The notes beneath the pieces are model-generated. The model was not told where the DNA came from. It saw only the letters and a program-made list of their open reading frames with translations, and did not search any database. Source: an uncultured Pelosinus sp. (lineage in GTDB: Bacteria; Bacillota; Negativicutes; Sporomusales; Acetonemataceae). From it: DNA of 64,000 bases. Shown piece by piece: positions 26,686 to 35,318 of the stretch; the stretch's first letter is position 1, and each line of letters starts with the position of its first letter. Position numbers and translations under genes: made by a program. The stretch spans positions 49,841-113,840 of the forward strand of contig UQPB01000007.1 of the NCBI GenBank assembly GCA_900542835.1. The letters run 5' to 3'.

Positions 26686-27849
26686 TCAGCCTTTTAGCCG
26701 CTGCAGCCTGACAGCGGCTTTTTCCAGTGTCGCCAACTGCTTGCAGAAGCAAAACCGGATGTAGTGGCTGCCGTCGCCGTTGTCCGGACTGAAAAAGCTG
26801 GAAGCCGGCACGGAGGCCACGCCGTATTCTTTGATCAGCCGTAAGGCGAATTCCACATCATTTTCGCCTCCCAGCGGCCGGATATCAGCCATAATGTAAT
26901 AGGCTCCCTCCGGTTTTACGCAAGCGAATCCCGCCGTCTCCAGAGCCTGCAGCAGAAAATCGCGCCGCACGCGGTAAAATTCGCCCAGTTCCTGATAATA
27001 TTCCGGCGGCAGCCGCAGGGCGGCGGCAGAGGCAACCTGCAGCGGCGCGGCGGCGCCAACGGTCAGAAAGTCATGCACCTTGCGGACAGACTGGGTGATT
27101 GCCGCTGAGGCGACAACATAGCCGATTCGCCAGCCGGTAACGCTGTAGGTCTTGGAAACGCCGTTGATCATAATGGTTCTGTCGGCCATCCCCGGCAGCG
27201 TCCAGAGCGGAATATGCTCACGTCCGTCATAGAGGATATGCTCATAAATCTCATCAGTAATCGCCAGGACATCATGCTTTACGCATAAGTCGGCGATCAG
27301 GCGCAGTTCCTGCGCCGAAAACACCTTGCCGGTAGGATTATGCGGCGTATTGATAATGATCGCCCGCGTACGGTCGGAAAACGCATCCGTCAGTTCGGCG
27401 GCGTCCATCTGGAACAGCGGCGGCTTCAGGGCGATATAGCGGGGAGTGGCACCGCATAGGATTACGTCGGCGCCGTAGTTTTCATAGAATGGTTCAAATA
27501 CGATGACTTCATCGCCGGGGTTAACCGTGGCCAGCAGCGATGCGATCATGCCCTCGGTTGACCCACAGCAAACCGTAATCTGCTGCTCCGGGTCAATGCC
27601 GATGCCATAATCCCGCTGCAGCTTGGCGGCAATGCCGTCGCGCAGATCCTTGGTGCCCCAGGTGATTGCGTACTGGTTATGATCACGGTTGATTGCGTCA
27701 ACAGCGGCTTGCTTAATTACCGCCGGCGCGGAAAAATCAGGAAATCCCTGGGCAAGGTTAATCGCCTCATGCCGGGCGGCAACGCGCGACATCTCACGAA
27801 TGACCGATTCGGTGAACTGGCTGGCTTTACTGGATGCTGTTTGAAGCAT
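26686..27849 (-). CDS. PLP-dependent aminotransferase, methionine-type (class I/II)
   Basis: 387 residues, fold type I. Signatures: NLAQGFPDFSAP, GSTEGMIA, NTPHNPTGKVFS, ITDEIYEHILYDG and the PLP lysine in GVSKTYSVTGWRIGY (about residue 233), C-terminal FCFCKQ. The AQGFPDF plus YSVTGWR set is shared by kynurenine/glutamine transaminase K and the methionine aminotransferase YbdL, which convert methionine to 2-oxo-4-methylthiobutanoate. That substrate fits its regulation: the gene lies behind the shared hairpin-terminator leader (27881-27929) used by the sulfur/nitrogenase-like island. A related enzyme is at 59087-60289. Confidence 0.88.
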   Translation of the reverse strand: MLQTASSKASQFTESVIREMSRVAARHEAINLAQGFPDFSAPAVIKQAAVDAINRDHNQYAITWGTKDLRDGIAAKLQRDYGIGIDPEQQITVCCGSTEGMIASLLATVNPGDEVIVFEPFYENYGADVILCGATPRYIALKPPLFQMDAAELTDAFSDRTRAIIINTPHNPTGKVFSAQELRLIADLCVKHDVLAITDEIYEHILYDGREHIPLWTLPGMADRTIMINGVSKTYSVTGWRIGYVVASAAITQSVRKVHDFLTVGAAAPLQVASAAALRLPPEYYQELGEFYRVRRDFLLQALETAGFACVKPEGAYYIMADIRPLGGENDVEFALRLIKEYGVASVPASSFFSPDNGDGSHYIRFCFCKQLATLEKAAVRLQRLKG

Positions 27850-27880
27850 GTTTGTTGACCCCTTTCATAGAGACGTAAAA

Positions 27881-27929
27881 AAGGCTGGGTTTATCGCGTT
27901 GATAAACCCAGCCTTCAGACGTCTGATCA
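27881..27929 (-). promoter_or_regulatory. Leader element a: UGA-hairpin-AGGC terminator before aminotransferase
   Basis: Minus strand: UGA, UCAG-ACGU-CUGA hairpin (27915-27926), then AGGCUGGGUUUAUC pairing exactly with its complement and a run of T. It starts only about ten bases after the expected transcription start, so the regulatory RNA is very small. The gene ATG follows within 35 bases. One of twelve related elements. Confidence 0.8.
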
Positions 27930-27946
27930 GTCTGGAATATACCCTG

Positions 27947-27975
27947 ATAGTAGCACGGGGCGGCCAGTCTGTCAA
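27947..27975 (-). promoter_or_regulatory. Promoter of aminotransferase leader a
   Basis: TTGACA (27970-27975), 17-base spacer, TACTAT (27947-27952) on the minus strand. Confidence 0.75.
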
Positions 27976-28049
27976 CTATGCGGTTTATACGACCAGAGCA
28001 ATCGCTTACAAAAGTAAGCAAGAGCAGCCGTGACATTTAGTCCAGCTTC

Positions 28050-28430
28050 CGTATTCCGGACTTCGTATTCCCGTGCCCGGTTGCGGGAGGGAAACGGGCC
28101 GCAGGCGGCGGGGCGGCGGGTTGGCGGGTTGGCGTTAAGAACCGTCTGTGTTTGAGCGCAGCGAGCAGGTGGCGAACCGCCCCTGCGACGCTATGGCCTG
28201 ACGGCCATCAAGCGGCGCAGGAGCGGCTCGCCACCGGACGGTTTAGCCAACCAACTGCTCCGCCAGTCCCCTGGAGCATAGGGGCAAAGTTTTTTTGCCT
28301 ACTTTTGCAACGACTGGCAAAAGCAGAGCTGCTTTAGACGCCTCCTTTTGCCCTCCTTCGGTGTTCGCTGTGAAATCGCCTTTTCCGTTCGCGTTTCTGC
28401 AAGCGATTGTCCGGCTGCCGCCGGCGGATT
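28050..28430. repeat. Gene-free GC-rich gap with long imperfect palindrome
   Basis: No credible gene. At about 28169-28235 GGTGGCGAxCCGCxCCTGCG is mirrored by CGCAGGxGCGGxTCGCCACC across a TGAC centre, a roughly 32-bp imperfect palindrome. Downstream, 28260-28400 reads like a low-complexity intergenic repeat with T- and C-rich blocks. It could be a REP-like or small non-autonomous element; nothing codes for a transposase. Confidence 0.4.
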
Positions 28431-28436
28431 GGTGTA

Positions 28437-28465
28437 TTGACAGCAGCCGCAGACTATTGTAGGAT
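28437..28465 (+). promoter_or_regulatory. Promoter of the forward permease/SBP operon
   Basis: TTGACA (28437-28442), 17-base spacer, TAGGAT (28460-28465), followed by leader element k. Confidence 0.7.
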
Positions 28466-28490
28466 AAAGAAAATAGCATGATCGCACTGC

Positions 28491-28544
28491 TAACTAATCG
28501 AACGCATTAGAGGCTGTATCCCTTAGGGGTGCAGCCTCTTTTTT
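28491..28544 (+). promoter_or_regulatory. Leader element k before ABC permease
   Basis: UAA, CUAA-N9-UUAG hairpin (28494-28510), then AGGCTG pairing with CAGCCT (28511-28537) and a T-run. All four stem pairs differ from the common UCAG/CUGA form yet stay complementary, which supports a real RNA structure. It lies between a good promoter and the permease gene. Confidence 0.75.
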
Positions 28545-28605
28545 GCTAATACGCTAATTCACCTGGCTAAGGCTGCTTAAAATTGATTAACAGGAGAGTG
28601 ACCCT

Positions 28606-29388
28606 ATGTCGACATTGACAACCAAATGGTTCAGCAGCGCGCAGCGCATTATTTACCGTCTGGCCGCAATTGCCCTTTTTCTGGCATTATGGGAAGTCGC
28701 GCCCCGGATCGGATTGGCGGATCCCGTCTTTTTGCCGCCTTTTTCTAAGGTTGCGGCCGCTTTGTTCCAATTATTGAGCAGCGGCGAGCTGCTGAAGCAT
28801 ATCTTCGTCAGTCTGCGCCGCTCTTTCATCGGCTTCAGTCTGGGCTTGCTGACAGCCGTCCCATTAGGACTGGCAATCGGCTGTTCCAAGCGCTTAGAAG
28901 ACTTCATCGATCCGCTGCTGCAGACCTTCAGGCAAACGTCGACTATGGCCCTGTTTCCGGTATTTATTCTGTTGTTTGGCATTGGCGAATTGTCCAAAGT
29001 CGCCATTATCTTTTGGGGCGTGCAGTGGGCGATTCTGTTAAATACGATCACCGGGGTTAAGACGGTGGATCCGCTGCTGATCAAGGCCGCAAAATCAATG
29101 GGAACTTCCTCCTTCAAACTATTTATCAAGGTGATTATTCCCGCCGCCATCCCGGCAATATTTACCGGCATCAGACTAAGCGCGACCACCTCTATTCTCA
29201 TTCTGATTGCGGCTGAAATGATCGGCGCCAACGCCGGTCTGGGCTTTCTCTTGTACGATGCGGAGGTAAAGTATAAAATCCCCACCATGTACGCAGCGAT
29301 TGCCACCATGTCGCTGCTGGGCCTGATGTTGAACTATACGCTGGTGAACATCGAGAGGCGTTACGCTCACTGGCGACAGCCGCAATAA
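28606..29388 (+). CDS. ABC transporter permease, SsuC/TauC family
   Basis: 260 residues, six predicted membrane helices (first: IIYRLAAIALFLALWEVAPRI). The coupling EAA-like loop is TVDPLLIKAAKSMGTSSFKLFIKVIIPAAIPAI, and FLPPFSKVAAALFQLL and AAEMIGANAGLGFLL are hallmarks of importers for sulfonates, taurine, nitrate and related compounds. Its substrate is unknown; the partner binding protein is 29678-30715. No ATPase gene is linked. Expression is gated by leader k upstream and element m just after this gene. Near relatives in the window: 62921-63694 and 45039-45827. Confidence 0.9.
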   Translation: MSTLTTKWFSSAQRIIYRLAAIALFLALWEVAPRIGLADPVFLPPFSKVAAALFQLLSSGELLKHIFVSLRRSFIGFSLGLLTAVPLGLAIGCSKRLEDFIDPLLQTFRQTSTMALFPVFILLFGIGELSKVAIIFWGVQWAILLNTITGVKTVDPLLIKAAKSMGTSSFKLFIKVIIPAAIPAIFTGIRLSATTSILILIAAEMIGANAGLGFLLYDAEVKYKIPTMYAAIATMSLLGLMLNYTLVNIERRYAHWRQPQ

Positions 29389-29435
29389 CCTGCATCAGCA
29401 ATCTCGTTGGCAGCACCCGCAAGGTGCCGGCTGAC

Positions 29436-29492
29436 AGCTGACCGGCAAGCTGCCGGAGGCCGGAACGTTTGTCCGCAAACTTCCGGCCTTTT
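29436..29492 (+). promoter_or_regulatory. Intercistronic element m between permease and binding protein
   Basis: UGA, CCGG-N7-CCGG hairpin (29442-29456), then AGGCCGGAACGTTTG pairing with CAAACTTCCGGCCT and TTTTC. Same layout as the other elements with C-G pairs in the stem. It would lower or condition readthrough from the permease into the substrate-binding protein gene. Confidence 0.72.
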
Positions 29493-29677
29493 CAATTGCA
29501 CTTCGCTATAAATTCATCGCACCACAGCCGTACTAACGACGAAAGGGGTGAGTACTACGCGGCCACTGAAACGGCAGCAAACAGGCAAACGAGGCCGGCG
29601 TTACCTTGTCCGGGCGCCAACCGCAGGCGTCCGCACTGACGCCAAGCCGCCAATACACAACCGGCAAGGAGGATAAA

Positions 29678-30715
29678 ATGAAAAAAGTAATCTTGATTGC
29701 AACCGGACTGCTTATGGTTATATTAACAGGCTGCAGCCCGTTATTCACCAGCAAAACCGCCGACACCGACAAGCCTAAATTTGTCAATGGCAAACTGGAC
29801 AGGGAGTTCCGCCTGAAAGTTGTCACACCCACTGATTTCAACGAATTTATTATTGCCGATAAAAAGGGCTTTTTAAAAGAAGTGGGAATCATTCCCGAAT
29901 ATACCGGCTCCGTCCCCAGCGGCAGCCTGGCGCAATCGGTCATCAAAGGCGATAATCATTTATTTGGCTCCGGCCATCCTTCCACAATCGCGGCGGCGCG
30001 TAAAGCCGGCGCTCCGATTAAAATTGTCCTGCACAGCATGGTCGATGACCCGGACCCGGACAAAATGCATATGACCTGGTTTGTCAGGAGCGGCGGCCCG
30101 GTTACCTCCCCCAAGGATCTCGTCGGTAAAAAGATCGCCATGAGCGGCCTGGGAGGCTGCGCCGAATTTCTCAACGGCGACTTTTTACGCCGCAACGGTA
30201 TTGCCCGCGATCAGGTTGAAATCGTGGTTATGAAGGATGCCCAACAAGAGCAGGCGATCAGACAAGGGCTGATCGATGTCGCGATTCTGCATCCGCCGTT
30301 TAATAAAATCGCCAGAAACCGCGGCGGCTTAACAGCATTAACCACCAGCTATCAAATCGGCGAGATTGCCGGCAACGGCGCCCTCAGCGGTCTTGCCGTC
30401 CGCGCTTTCAGCGAGGATTTCATCAAAGAATATCCGGATGTGGTGAAAGCGTATATTGTCGCTGATTTAAAGGCGCAGCAATATATCAACGAACATTATG
30501 AAGAGTCGCTGCAGGTCGCTGCCGATTTTCTTAAAATCGACGTAAAGGATATGGCTGGCAATATCTATCCCCGGCAAAAATGGCTGCAGGATGAGGATAT
30601 TGATTTTTGGGTAAAGCTGGGCGAACGCAACGGGTTCTTTGCGCAGGGCGAAGTCAAGGCTTCCGATCTCTATACCAATCAACTCAATCCTTACTACACC
30701 GGCGAGTTGAAGTAA
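29678..30715 (+). CDS. ABC substrate-binding lipoprotein, SsuA/NrtA-like
   Basis: 345 residues from the ATG at 29678 with AAGGAGG upstream. Lipobox LTGCS, then DKPKFVNGKLDREFRLKV, which is almost the same opening as the binding protein at 61805-62875, showing recent paralogy. The periplasmic-binding fold type II is visible in FNEFIIADKKGFLKEVGI, SLAQSVIKGDNHLFGSG, LVGKKIAMSGLGGCAEFL and VDVAILHPPFNK. It should capture an organosulfur or related small molecule and deliver it to the permease at 28606. Substrate not deducible. Confidence 0.9.
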   Translation: MKKVILIATGLLMVILTGCSPLFTSKTADTDKPKFVNGKLDREFRLKVVTPTDFNEFIIADKKGFLKEVGIIPEYTGSVPSGSLAQSVIKGDNHLFGSGHPSTIAAARKAGAPIKIVLHSMVDDPDPDKMHMTWFVRSGGPVTSPKDLVGKKIAMSGLGGCAEFLNGDFLRRNGIARDQVEIVVMKDAQQEQAIRQGLIDVAILHPPFNKIARNRGGLTALTTSYQIGEIAGNGALSGLAVRAFSEDFIKEYPDVVKAYIVADLKAQQYINEHYEESLQVAADFLKIDVKDMAGNIYPRQKWLQDEDIDFWVKLGERNGFFAQGEVKASDLYTNQLNPYYTGELK

Positions 30716-30786
30716 GCAGCCGCGGCCGCCAATACGGAAAGGCTCAAGAAGCGCATCGTCTCCCGTTGCGCGACCGGACTGCAGGC

Positions 30787-30822
30787 ATAAAGCTAACGGC
30801 GGCCGCAGCCGCCGTTAGCTTT
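30787..30822. terminator. Bidirectional terminator between convergent operons
   Basis: AAAGCTAACGGCGG pairs with CCGCCGTTAGCTTT around six bases, between the forward binding-protein gene and the reverse PLP-enzyme gene. Confidence 0.8.
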
Positions 30823-30855
30823 ATGCCCTTTAAGCCTGATTTTTAACGGAAGGAA

Positions 30856-32040
30856 TCATAAGCCGCATTCTAGCAAAGCCTGGCGCAAATCGGCAATGAT
30901 ATCGACAGCGTCCTCCAGGCCGACACTGAACCGCAGATGCCCCTGCCTGAATGATTCGGGATAAAAATGATTGCGCTCATCATCGGGACCGACATACACG
31001 ATCAAGCTTTCGTCATGGCCGATGGAAACCGCCGGCACCACCAGCTTCAGCGAATTGACAAAACGGTTGTGGGTCGCCGGATCCGCCGATAAGCCAAAGG
31101 CGATGACGCCGGAAAACATTTTCATCTGTTTTTTGGCGATTGTATGCTGCGGATGACTCTCCAGACCGGGATAAGCGACAAACGCCACCGCCGGATGGCG
31201 CTCGAGGAAACGGGCGACAGCCAGAGCGCTCTCGCTGTGCTGTTTCATTCGCAGCGGCAGGGTAACAGCACCGCGCATAATCAGCCAGGCATTGAACGGA
31301 CTGATCGCCCCGCCCAGATTCACCATTGCCTGCCGTCGGATGCGGTCGATCAGCTCTCTGCGGCCGATGACGGCACCGCCCATCGCATCGCCATGGCCGT
31401 TGATATACTTGGTCAGGCTGTGAATAACCAGATCGGCGCCGAAGGCAAGCGGCTGCTGCAAAAAAGGCGAGGCAAAGGTGCTGTCAACCGACAGCACGGC
31501 GCCGGCCGCTTTGGCAATGGCGGCGATCGCCGGAATATCGCTGATCCTGGTGGTTGGATTGCCGGGTGTCTCAATATGAATCAGCCTGGTGTCCGGGCGC
31601 ACGGCCCGCCGCACCGCCTCCAGATCGGCGGTATCGACCAGCGTTGTCTCGATGCCGTATTTGTCAGGAAAGTATTCCTGCAGCAGCCGGTAAACGGCGA
31701 TATAAGAAACATTGGAGCAGACTACATGCGTCTTTTGATCCAGGAAAGTAAAAAAAACGCCAGCCAGCGCGGCGACGCCGCTTGCCAGCACGACGCAGTC
31801 CTCGCCGCCTTCCAGCGCCGCCAGCTTTTGCTGCAGATAGACCTGATTCGCCGCCGTATTGCGGGTATAGATCAGCTGACTGGTATCGCTCCAGTTCAGG
31901 TTCGAGGCATCCTCCGGCAGCCGGTAGCTGTTGGCCATTGTAATCGGCCGCCTGATTGCCCCCGTTTCCCGGTCCACGCCATTACCGGCGTGGATGCATT
32001 GCGTTGAAAAACCGGCATTTGCTTCGTCTGTCATTTTCAT
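30856..32040 (-). CDS. Cys/Met-metabolism PLP enzyme (cystathionine gamma-synthase/lyase family)
   Basis: 394 residues with AAAGGACGG before ATG. Family signs: STQCIHAGNG, YTRNTAANQVYLQQKLAALEGGE, IETPGNPTTRISDI, VDSTFASPFLQQP, the PLP lysine in IHSLTKYINGHGD (about residue 208) and LRFSVGLEDAVDI. Fold type I enzymes of this group include cystathionine gamma-synthase, methionine gamma-lyase and homocysteine-forming enzymes; the ANSYRLP segment departs from canonical members, so the exact reaction is open. It lies downstream of the hydrolase gene under leader h, within the sulfur regulon. Confidence 0.85.
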   Translation of the reverse strand: MKMTDEANAGFSTQCIHAGNGVDRETGAIRRPITMANSYRLPEDASNLNWSDTSQLIYTRNTAANQVYLQQKLAALEGGEDCVVLASGVAALAGVFFTFLDQKTHVVCSNVSYIAVYRLLQEYFPDKYGIETTLVDTADLEAVRRAVRPDTRLIHIETPGNPTTRISDIPAIAAIAKAAGAVLSVDSTFASPFLQQPLAFGADLVIHSLTKYINGHGDAMGGAVIGRRELIDRIRRQAMVNLGGAISPFNAWLIMRGAVTLPLRMKQHSESALAVARFLERHPAVAFVAYPGLESHPQHTIAKKQMKMFSGVIAFGLSADPATHNRFVNSLKLVVPAVSIGHDESLIVYVGPDDERNHFYPESFRQGHLRFSVGLEDAVDIIADLRQALLECGL

Positions 32041-32077
32041 CCGTCCTTTCTCATCGCTGCGCCGGCGGCGCCGCCGG

Positions 32078-32854
32078 TCAGGCGGCCTGCCATCTGCGCA
32101 GCCAGTTAGTTACCAGAGCGGTCACTTCACTGTGGCGGCCTGTAAAAACATGGTCAGCGGCAAGGAAAGCAATCTCTTTTTCACCACTGTATTGCCGGTA
32201 CAGCTCTTGCGAACCGGCCGGCGGCACTACCGCATCCTGCTGCCCGTGCACGACCAGCAGCGGCGCGCCCAGCCGGTCAAGCTGGTGCAGCGGTTCATAC
32301 TGATTCCGCACCAAATCGGCGACAAAATCCGGACCGATGGTAAAGCCCTTGCCGAGAAAATTGGCCACATCCTTGCCGGAAAGAGACTGGTTCCACAGCT
32401 CCGGTCCCAGAATTTCATTGCGAAAATTATCAACCGGATGCACCACCGGCGCCAAAACAACGCGGCCGGCGATTGCGTCGTCATGATGGCTCAATACGAT
32501 CAGTCCGCCCAGACTGTGTCCCAGCAGATAGACAGGCAGGCCTTCAAACTCAGGCCGGTTTCTGACCCAGTTGACCACATTGGCCAAATCCTGCCGCCAC
32601 TTGCTGATAACCGTATCGGTCGCGAATTCGCCGTCGCTCTCGCCGGAGCCGCTGAAGTCAAACCGGAGCGCGATCAGTCCGGCGGCGGTAATCGCCCTGG
32701 CGATATTAAGCATCAGCTGATTGCTGCCGATTTTTTCGCTGGTGAAGCCGTGGCAGCAAATGATGACCGGTGTTTGATTCACCGTATAACTGTCTACATG
32801 GATCATTGCCGACAACTGACGGTTTTCGCTGCTTATCCATTCGTGTCGTTTCAC
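32078..32854 (-). CDS. Alpha/beta hydrolase (serine esterase-like)
   Basis: 258 residues from a GTG preceded by AGGAGGGATGGC. Oxyanion region ICCHGFTSEKIG, RFDFSGSGES, nucleophile elbow GHSLGG, acid in GQQDAVVP and histidine in AADHVFTG make a complete catalytic triad. It belongs to the cytoplasmic BEM46/YtmA-like hydrolases; substrate unknown. It is first in an operon with a Cys/Met PLP enzyme and behind leader h, so a thioester or ester in organosulfur metabolism is a reasonable but unproven guess. Confidence 0.85.
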   Translation of the reverse strand: MKRHEWISSENRQLSAMIHVDSYTVNQTPVIICCHGFTSEKIGSNQLMLNIARAITAAGLIALRFDFSGSGESDGEFATDTVISKWRQDLANVVNWVRNRPEFEGLPVYLLGHSLGGLIVLSHHDDAIAGRVVLAPVVHPVDNFRNEILGPELWNQSLSGKDVANFLGKGFTIGPDFVADLVRNQYEPLHQLDRLGAPLLVVHGQQDAVVPPAGSQELYRQYSGEKEIAFLAADHVFTGRHSEVTALVTNWLRRWQAA

Positions 32855-32879
32855 GCCATCCCTCCTCGCAAATAAAACA

Positions 32880-32925
32880 GGCCGGAACAGATGTCTGTTC
32901 CGGCCTTTAGATATCTAATCAGCCA
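32880..32925 (-). promoter_or_regulatory. Leader element h before hydrolase-PLP operon
   Basis: Minus strand: UGA, UUAG-AUAU-CUAA hairpin (about 32907-32918), then AGGCCGGAACAG pairing with CTGTTCCGGCCT and a TGTTTTATTT tail. The stem keeps complementarity through a C-to-U and G-to-A double change relative to the common form. Confidence 0.8.
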
Positions 32926-32951
32926 CTTGATTTAGTTTTTCTAATAAATAA

Positions 32952-32980
32952 AGTATACGGCATCCCGCTGCTGCGGTCAA
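32952..32980 (-). promoter_or_regulatory. Promoter of hydrolase-PLP operon
   Basis: TTGACC (32975-32980), 17-base spacer, TATACT (32952-32957) on the minus strand, just past the stop of the upstream ABC ATPase gene. Confidence 0.7.
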
Positions 32981-32988
32981 TGGAAATA

Positions 32989-33669
32989 TCACGCGTCACC
33001 CCCTGCCGGTTCCGGATATAATTGCCCCTGCCGCAGACGCAGCACACTGTCCGCCCGGGCGGCCAGAACGGGATCGTGGGTAACGATAACAACAGCCGCG
33101 CCGTTATCGCGCGCCTGCAGCAGGCAGGCGGCAACATCTTCCGCCAGCTCCGGATTAAGATCATTGGTCGGTTCATCCGCCAGCAGCAGTGGCGGTTCCA
33201 GCAGCAAGGCCCGGGCCAGAGAGACACGGCGCAATTGGCCCAGGCTGAGAGCCTGGGGCTTATAGTCGAGCCGGTGACTGAGATCAAAGCGCGCCAGCAG
33301 ATTTTTGGCGCGCTGCTCCAGATTCGCCGCCGGTTTAGTAAACCAGGCCGGCGCCAGCACGTTTTCCAGCGCGCTCAATGAATTTAACAGCCGCGCCCGC
33401 TGAAAGACGAAGCCGCAGTACTGCCCTCGCAGCCTGGCCTGCTCGCGCGGCTGCAGACCGCCTGTATCCCGGCCGTCAATTATCACCCGGCCGCGGCTGG
33501 GGTGCTGCAGCAAGCCCATGATCGACAGCAGCGTCGTCTTGCCGCCGCCGGAGTCACCGATAATCGCCAGGGTCCGGCCTGTCTCGACCGTCAGGGAGAT
33601 CTCCGTTAAGACTGATTCAGCGCCATAATCCTTGCTGACCGCTTCTAATTCCAGCAGTTTTCCCATCAT
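32989..33669 (-). CDS. ABC ATPase, LolD/MacB type
   Basis: 226 residues. Walker A GDSGGGKTT (about 38-46), Q-loop GFVFQRARLL, signature LSLGQLRRVSLARALL and Walker B LLLADEPTNDLNPE, then THDPVLAARAD. The second glycine of the usual LSGGQ signature is replaced by leucine (LSLGQ). It pairs with the FtsX/MacB-like permease directly upstream. Both end the long operon that begins at nifH, so they may export or insert something needed by the nitrogenase-like system. LolD-type units move lipids, lipoproteins or peptides; the cargo here is unknown. Confidence 0.88.
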   Translation of the reverse strand: MMGKLLELEAVSKDYGAESVLTEISLTVETGRTLAIIGDSGGGKTTLLSIMGLLQHPSRGRVIIDGRDTGGLQPREQARLRGQYCGFVFQRARLLNSLSALENVLAPAWFTKPAANLEQRAKNLLARFDLSHRLDYKPQALSLGQLRRVSLARALLLEPPLLLADEPTNDLNPELAEDVAACLLQARDNGAAVVIVTHDPVLAARADSVLRLRQGQLYPEPAGGDA

Positions 33670-33678
33670 TCATCCCTC

Positions 33679-34878
33679 TCAGTCAAATTCGCCGCGGGTC
33701 ATAATCGTACTGGGATCAAGCCGGCTTCCCTGGCGGGCGGGCAGCCAGGCGGCGACGGCGCCCAGACCGGTGAAAATACCGGCAAGCGCCAGTGAGCTGA
33801 CGACAAAATAGCGCCAGTCCGGCGACACAAACGGAAAGGACTGATGCGCCTCCAGCACCGCCAGCGCGGCGGCATATAACGATCCGCCCAGCAGCAGTCC
33901 GGCAAGCGAGCCGGCAAGAGCCACCGCCACCGCCTCGCCGGCAATAATCACGGCAATGTCCCTGCCTGACGCTCCCAGCGCCAGGTACAGGCCCCATTCC
34001 GCCTGACGCTCCCAGGTCAGGGTATAAAAGCGGCTGAATAACTGGAACAACGCGGCGGCTACCGCCAACGCTCCCACCCCGCCCAACAGCCATAACAGGC
34101 CGCGGAATTGAGCATTAATCCGGTTCTTCACCTCTGCTGCCACAATCGGCTGTACCAGACCCGCGCCTCTGATCGCGTCGGCGATCCGGTCAATATCAGC
34201 GCCGGCGTCAAGCTGCACCAGTACAGTGGAAATCAGACCGGACGGCTCGCCCTGCTTCTCCCAGATTGAGTTCAGGCGCGGCGTCTTGGCGACAACCCGC
34301 CGCGCCTCAGCCATGTTGACAAACAGCGAATAATCCAGGGTGGTGCCGGTCGCTTCCGCTACCGCCGCAATTTGGTACTGCTTGCCCAAAATCATAATGT
34401 GATTTTGCGACCATAAGGGGATTTTGGCGCCCAGGATGACCTCATCATCCGCCAGCGCCGTTTTTTGCGCCTGGCTCAGCCAGGGGGCTACGATCCAGTC
34501 ACTGGCCGGATCGTAACCGAGCATGCGGTTGGCGTTGCCAATATCATGGCAGTCGGCGGTCAGTGTATGGGTAAAGAACTGCGGCGTTGCCCGCCGCACG
34601 CCGGGAATCGAGCGGATGCGGTCGGCGATGCCGGCCGGCATATAGCTGTTGGCAGCCGCGCCGCCGAATAAAATCAGGCTGGGCTCGATGGTCACGCCGA
34701 ACGGTACGACGACGATATCGGCGCCCATCCGTTCCTGCGACAGCCGCATCCCGGCGGCAACGCCGCGGTAGAGAGCGGCAACGCTAAAGACAATCCCCAC
34801 CCCAACGGCGATGCCCACCAGGATAGCCAGTGTTTGCAGTCTCCGGTGCCACAGGCTCTTCCAGATCAAACGGATCAT
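33679..34878 (-). CDS. FtsX/MacB-like ABC permease
   Basis: 399 residues. One N-terminal helix (LQTLAILVGIAVGVGIVFSVAALYRG), a periplasmic domain of about 220 residues beginning RMGADIVVVPFG, and three C-terminal helices with the coupling segment LALGASGRDIAVIIAGEA, the topology of type VII (MacB/LolC/FtsX) transporters. It overlaps the DUF4418 gene by four bases and is followed nine bases later by its ATPase. Linkage of this trio to DUF4418 and to nitrogenase-like genes suggests a common function, not yet defined. Confidence 0.88.
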   Translation of the reverse strand: MIRLIWKSLWHRRLQTLAILVGIAVGVGIVFSVAALYRGVAAGMRLSQERMGADIVVVPFGVTIEPSLILFGGAAANSYMPAGIADRIRSIPGVRRATPQFFTHTLTADCHDIGNANRMLGYDPASDWIVAPWLSQAQKTALADDEVILGAKIPLWSQNHIMILGKQYQIAAVAEATGTTLDYSLFVNMAEARRVVAKTPRLNSIWEKQGEPSGLISTVLVQLDAGADIDRIADAIRGAGLVQPIVAAEVKNRINAQFRGLLWLLGGVGALAVAAALFQLFSRFYTLTWERQAEWGLYLALGASGRDIAVIIAGEAVAVALAGSLAGLLLGGSLYAAALAVLEAHQSFPFVSPDWRYFVVSSLALAGIFTGLGAVAAWLPARQGSRLDPSTIMTRGEFD

Positions 34879-35300
34879 GCGGACCTATCCTCCCGGTCCC
34901 CGCCGCGGTGCAGCCAGATAAGCACAGCGCCGCTGACGCTCAGCAAAGCGCCGCCAAGCGTCGTGAAAAACGCCGTTTTGGCGCAGGCGCCGCCATGGGG
35001 GCAAATGCCGATAAACCATGACTGCGGCAGGCTGATCACGCCAAGCCCCAGCAGCAGCAGGAAAAAACCTGTCAGTGAGCGGGCTTCCGCCGTCCGCACT
35101 ACAAACAGGGCGGCGGCGGCGATTACCGCCAGCAGCGCGATGAAAAATACCGCCTGAAACGCATAATGGCAGACCATGGGTGCGGTCATCCCGTTAGCCA
35201 GCTGCATTTGCCCGGTGCAGACCGGAATCAGCCGGGGCAGGATCAAAATAGCCAAAGCGATAACCAGTGCCGTCCAGGATACGGCCGTATGTTTGTTCAT
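34875..35300 (-). CDS. DUF4418-family membrane protein
   Basis: 141 residues from the ATG at 35300, nine bases after AGGAG; a TTG codon just upstream is ignored. Four hydrophobic helices with conserved cysteines and histidine: LIPVCTG, MVCHYAFQAVF, WFIGICPHGGACAKTAFF. That pattern marks DUF4418, an uncharacterised family often next to FtsX-like ABC transporters in anaerobes. The extracytoplasmic Cys/His residues could bind metal or form disulfides (inference). Confidence 0.78.
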   Translation of the reverse strand: MNKHTAVSWTALVIALAILILPRLIPVCTGQMQLANGMTAPMVCHYAFQAVFFIALLAVIAAAALFVVRTAEARSLTGFFLLLLGLGVISLPQSWFIGICPHGGACAKTAFFTTLGGALLSVSGAVLIWLHRGGDREDRSA

Positions 35301-35318
35301 TGCGTTCAACTCCTGTAT

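Noticed and set aside
30856..32040. Assigning methionine gamma-lyase to the second Cys/Met PLP enzyme
   Set aside because: Family members with different reactions share these motifs, and the diagnostic residues could not be decided by eye.
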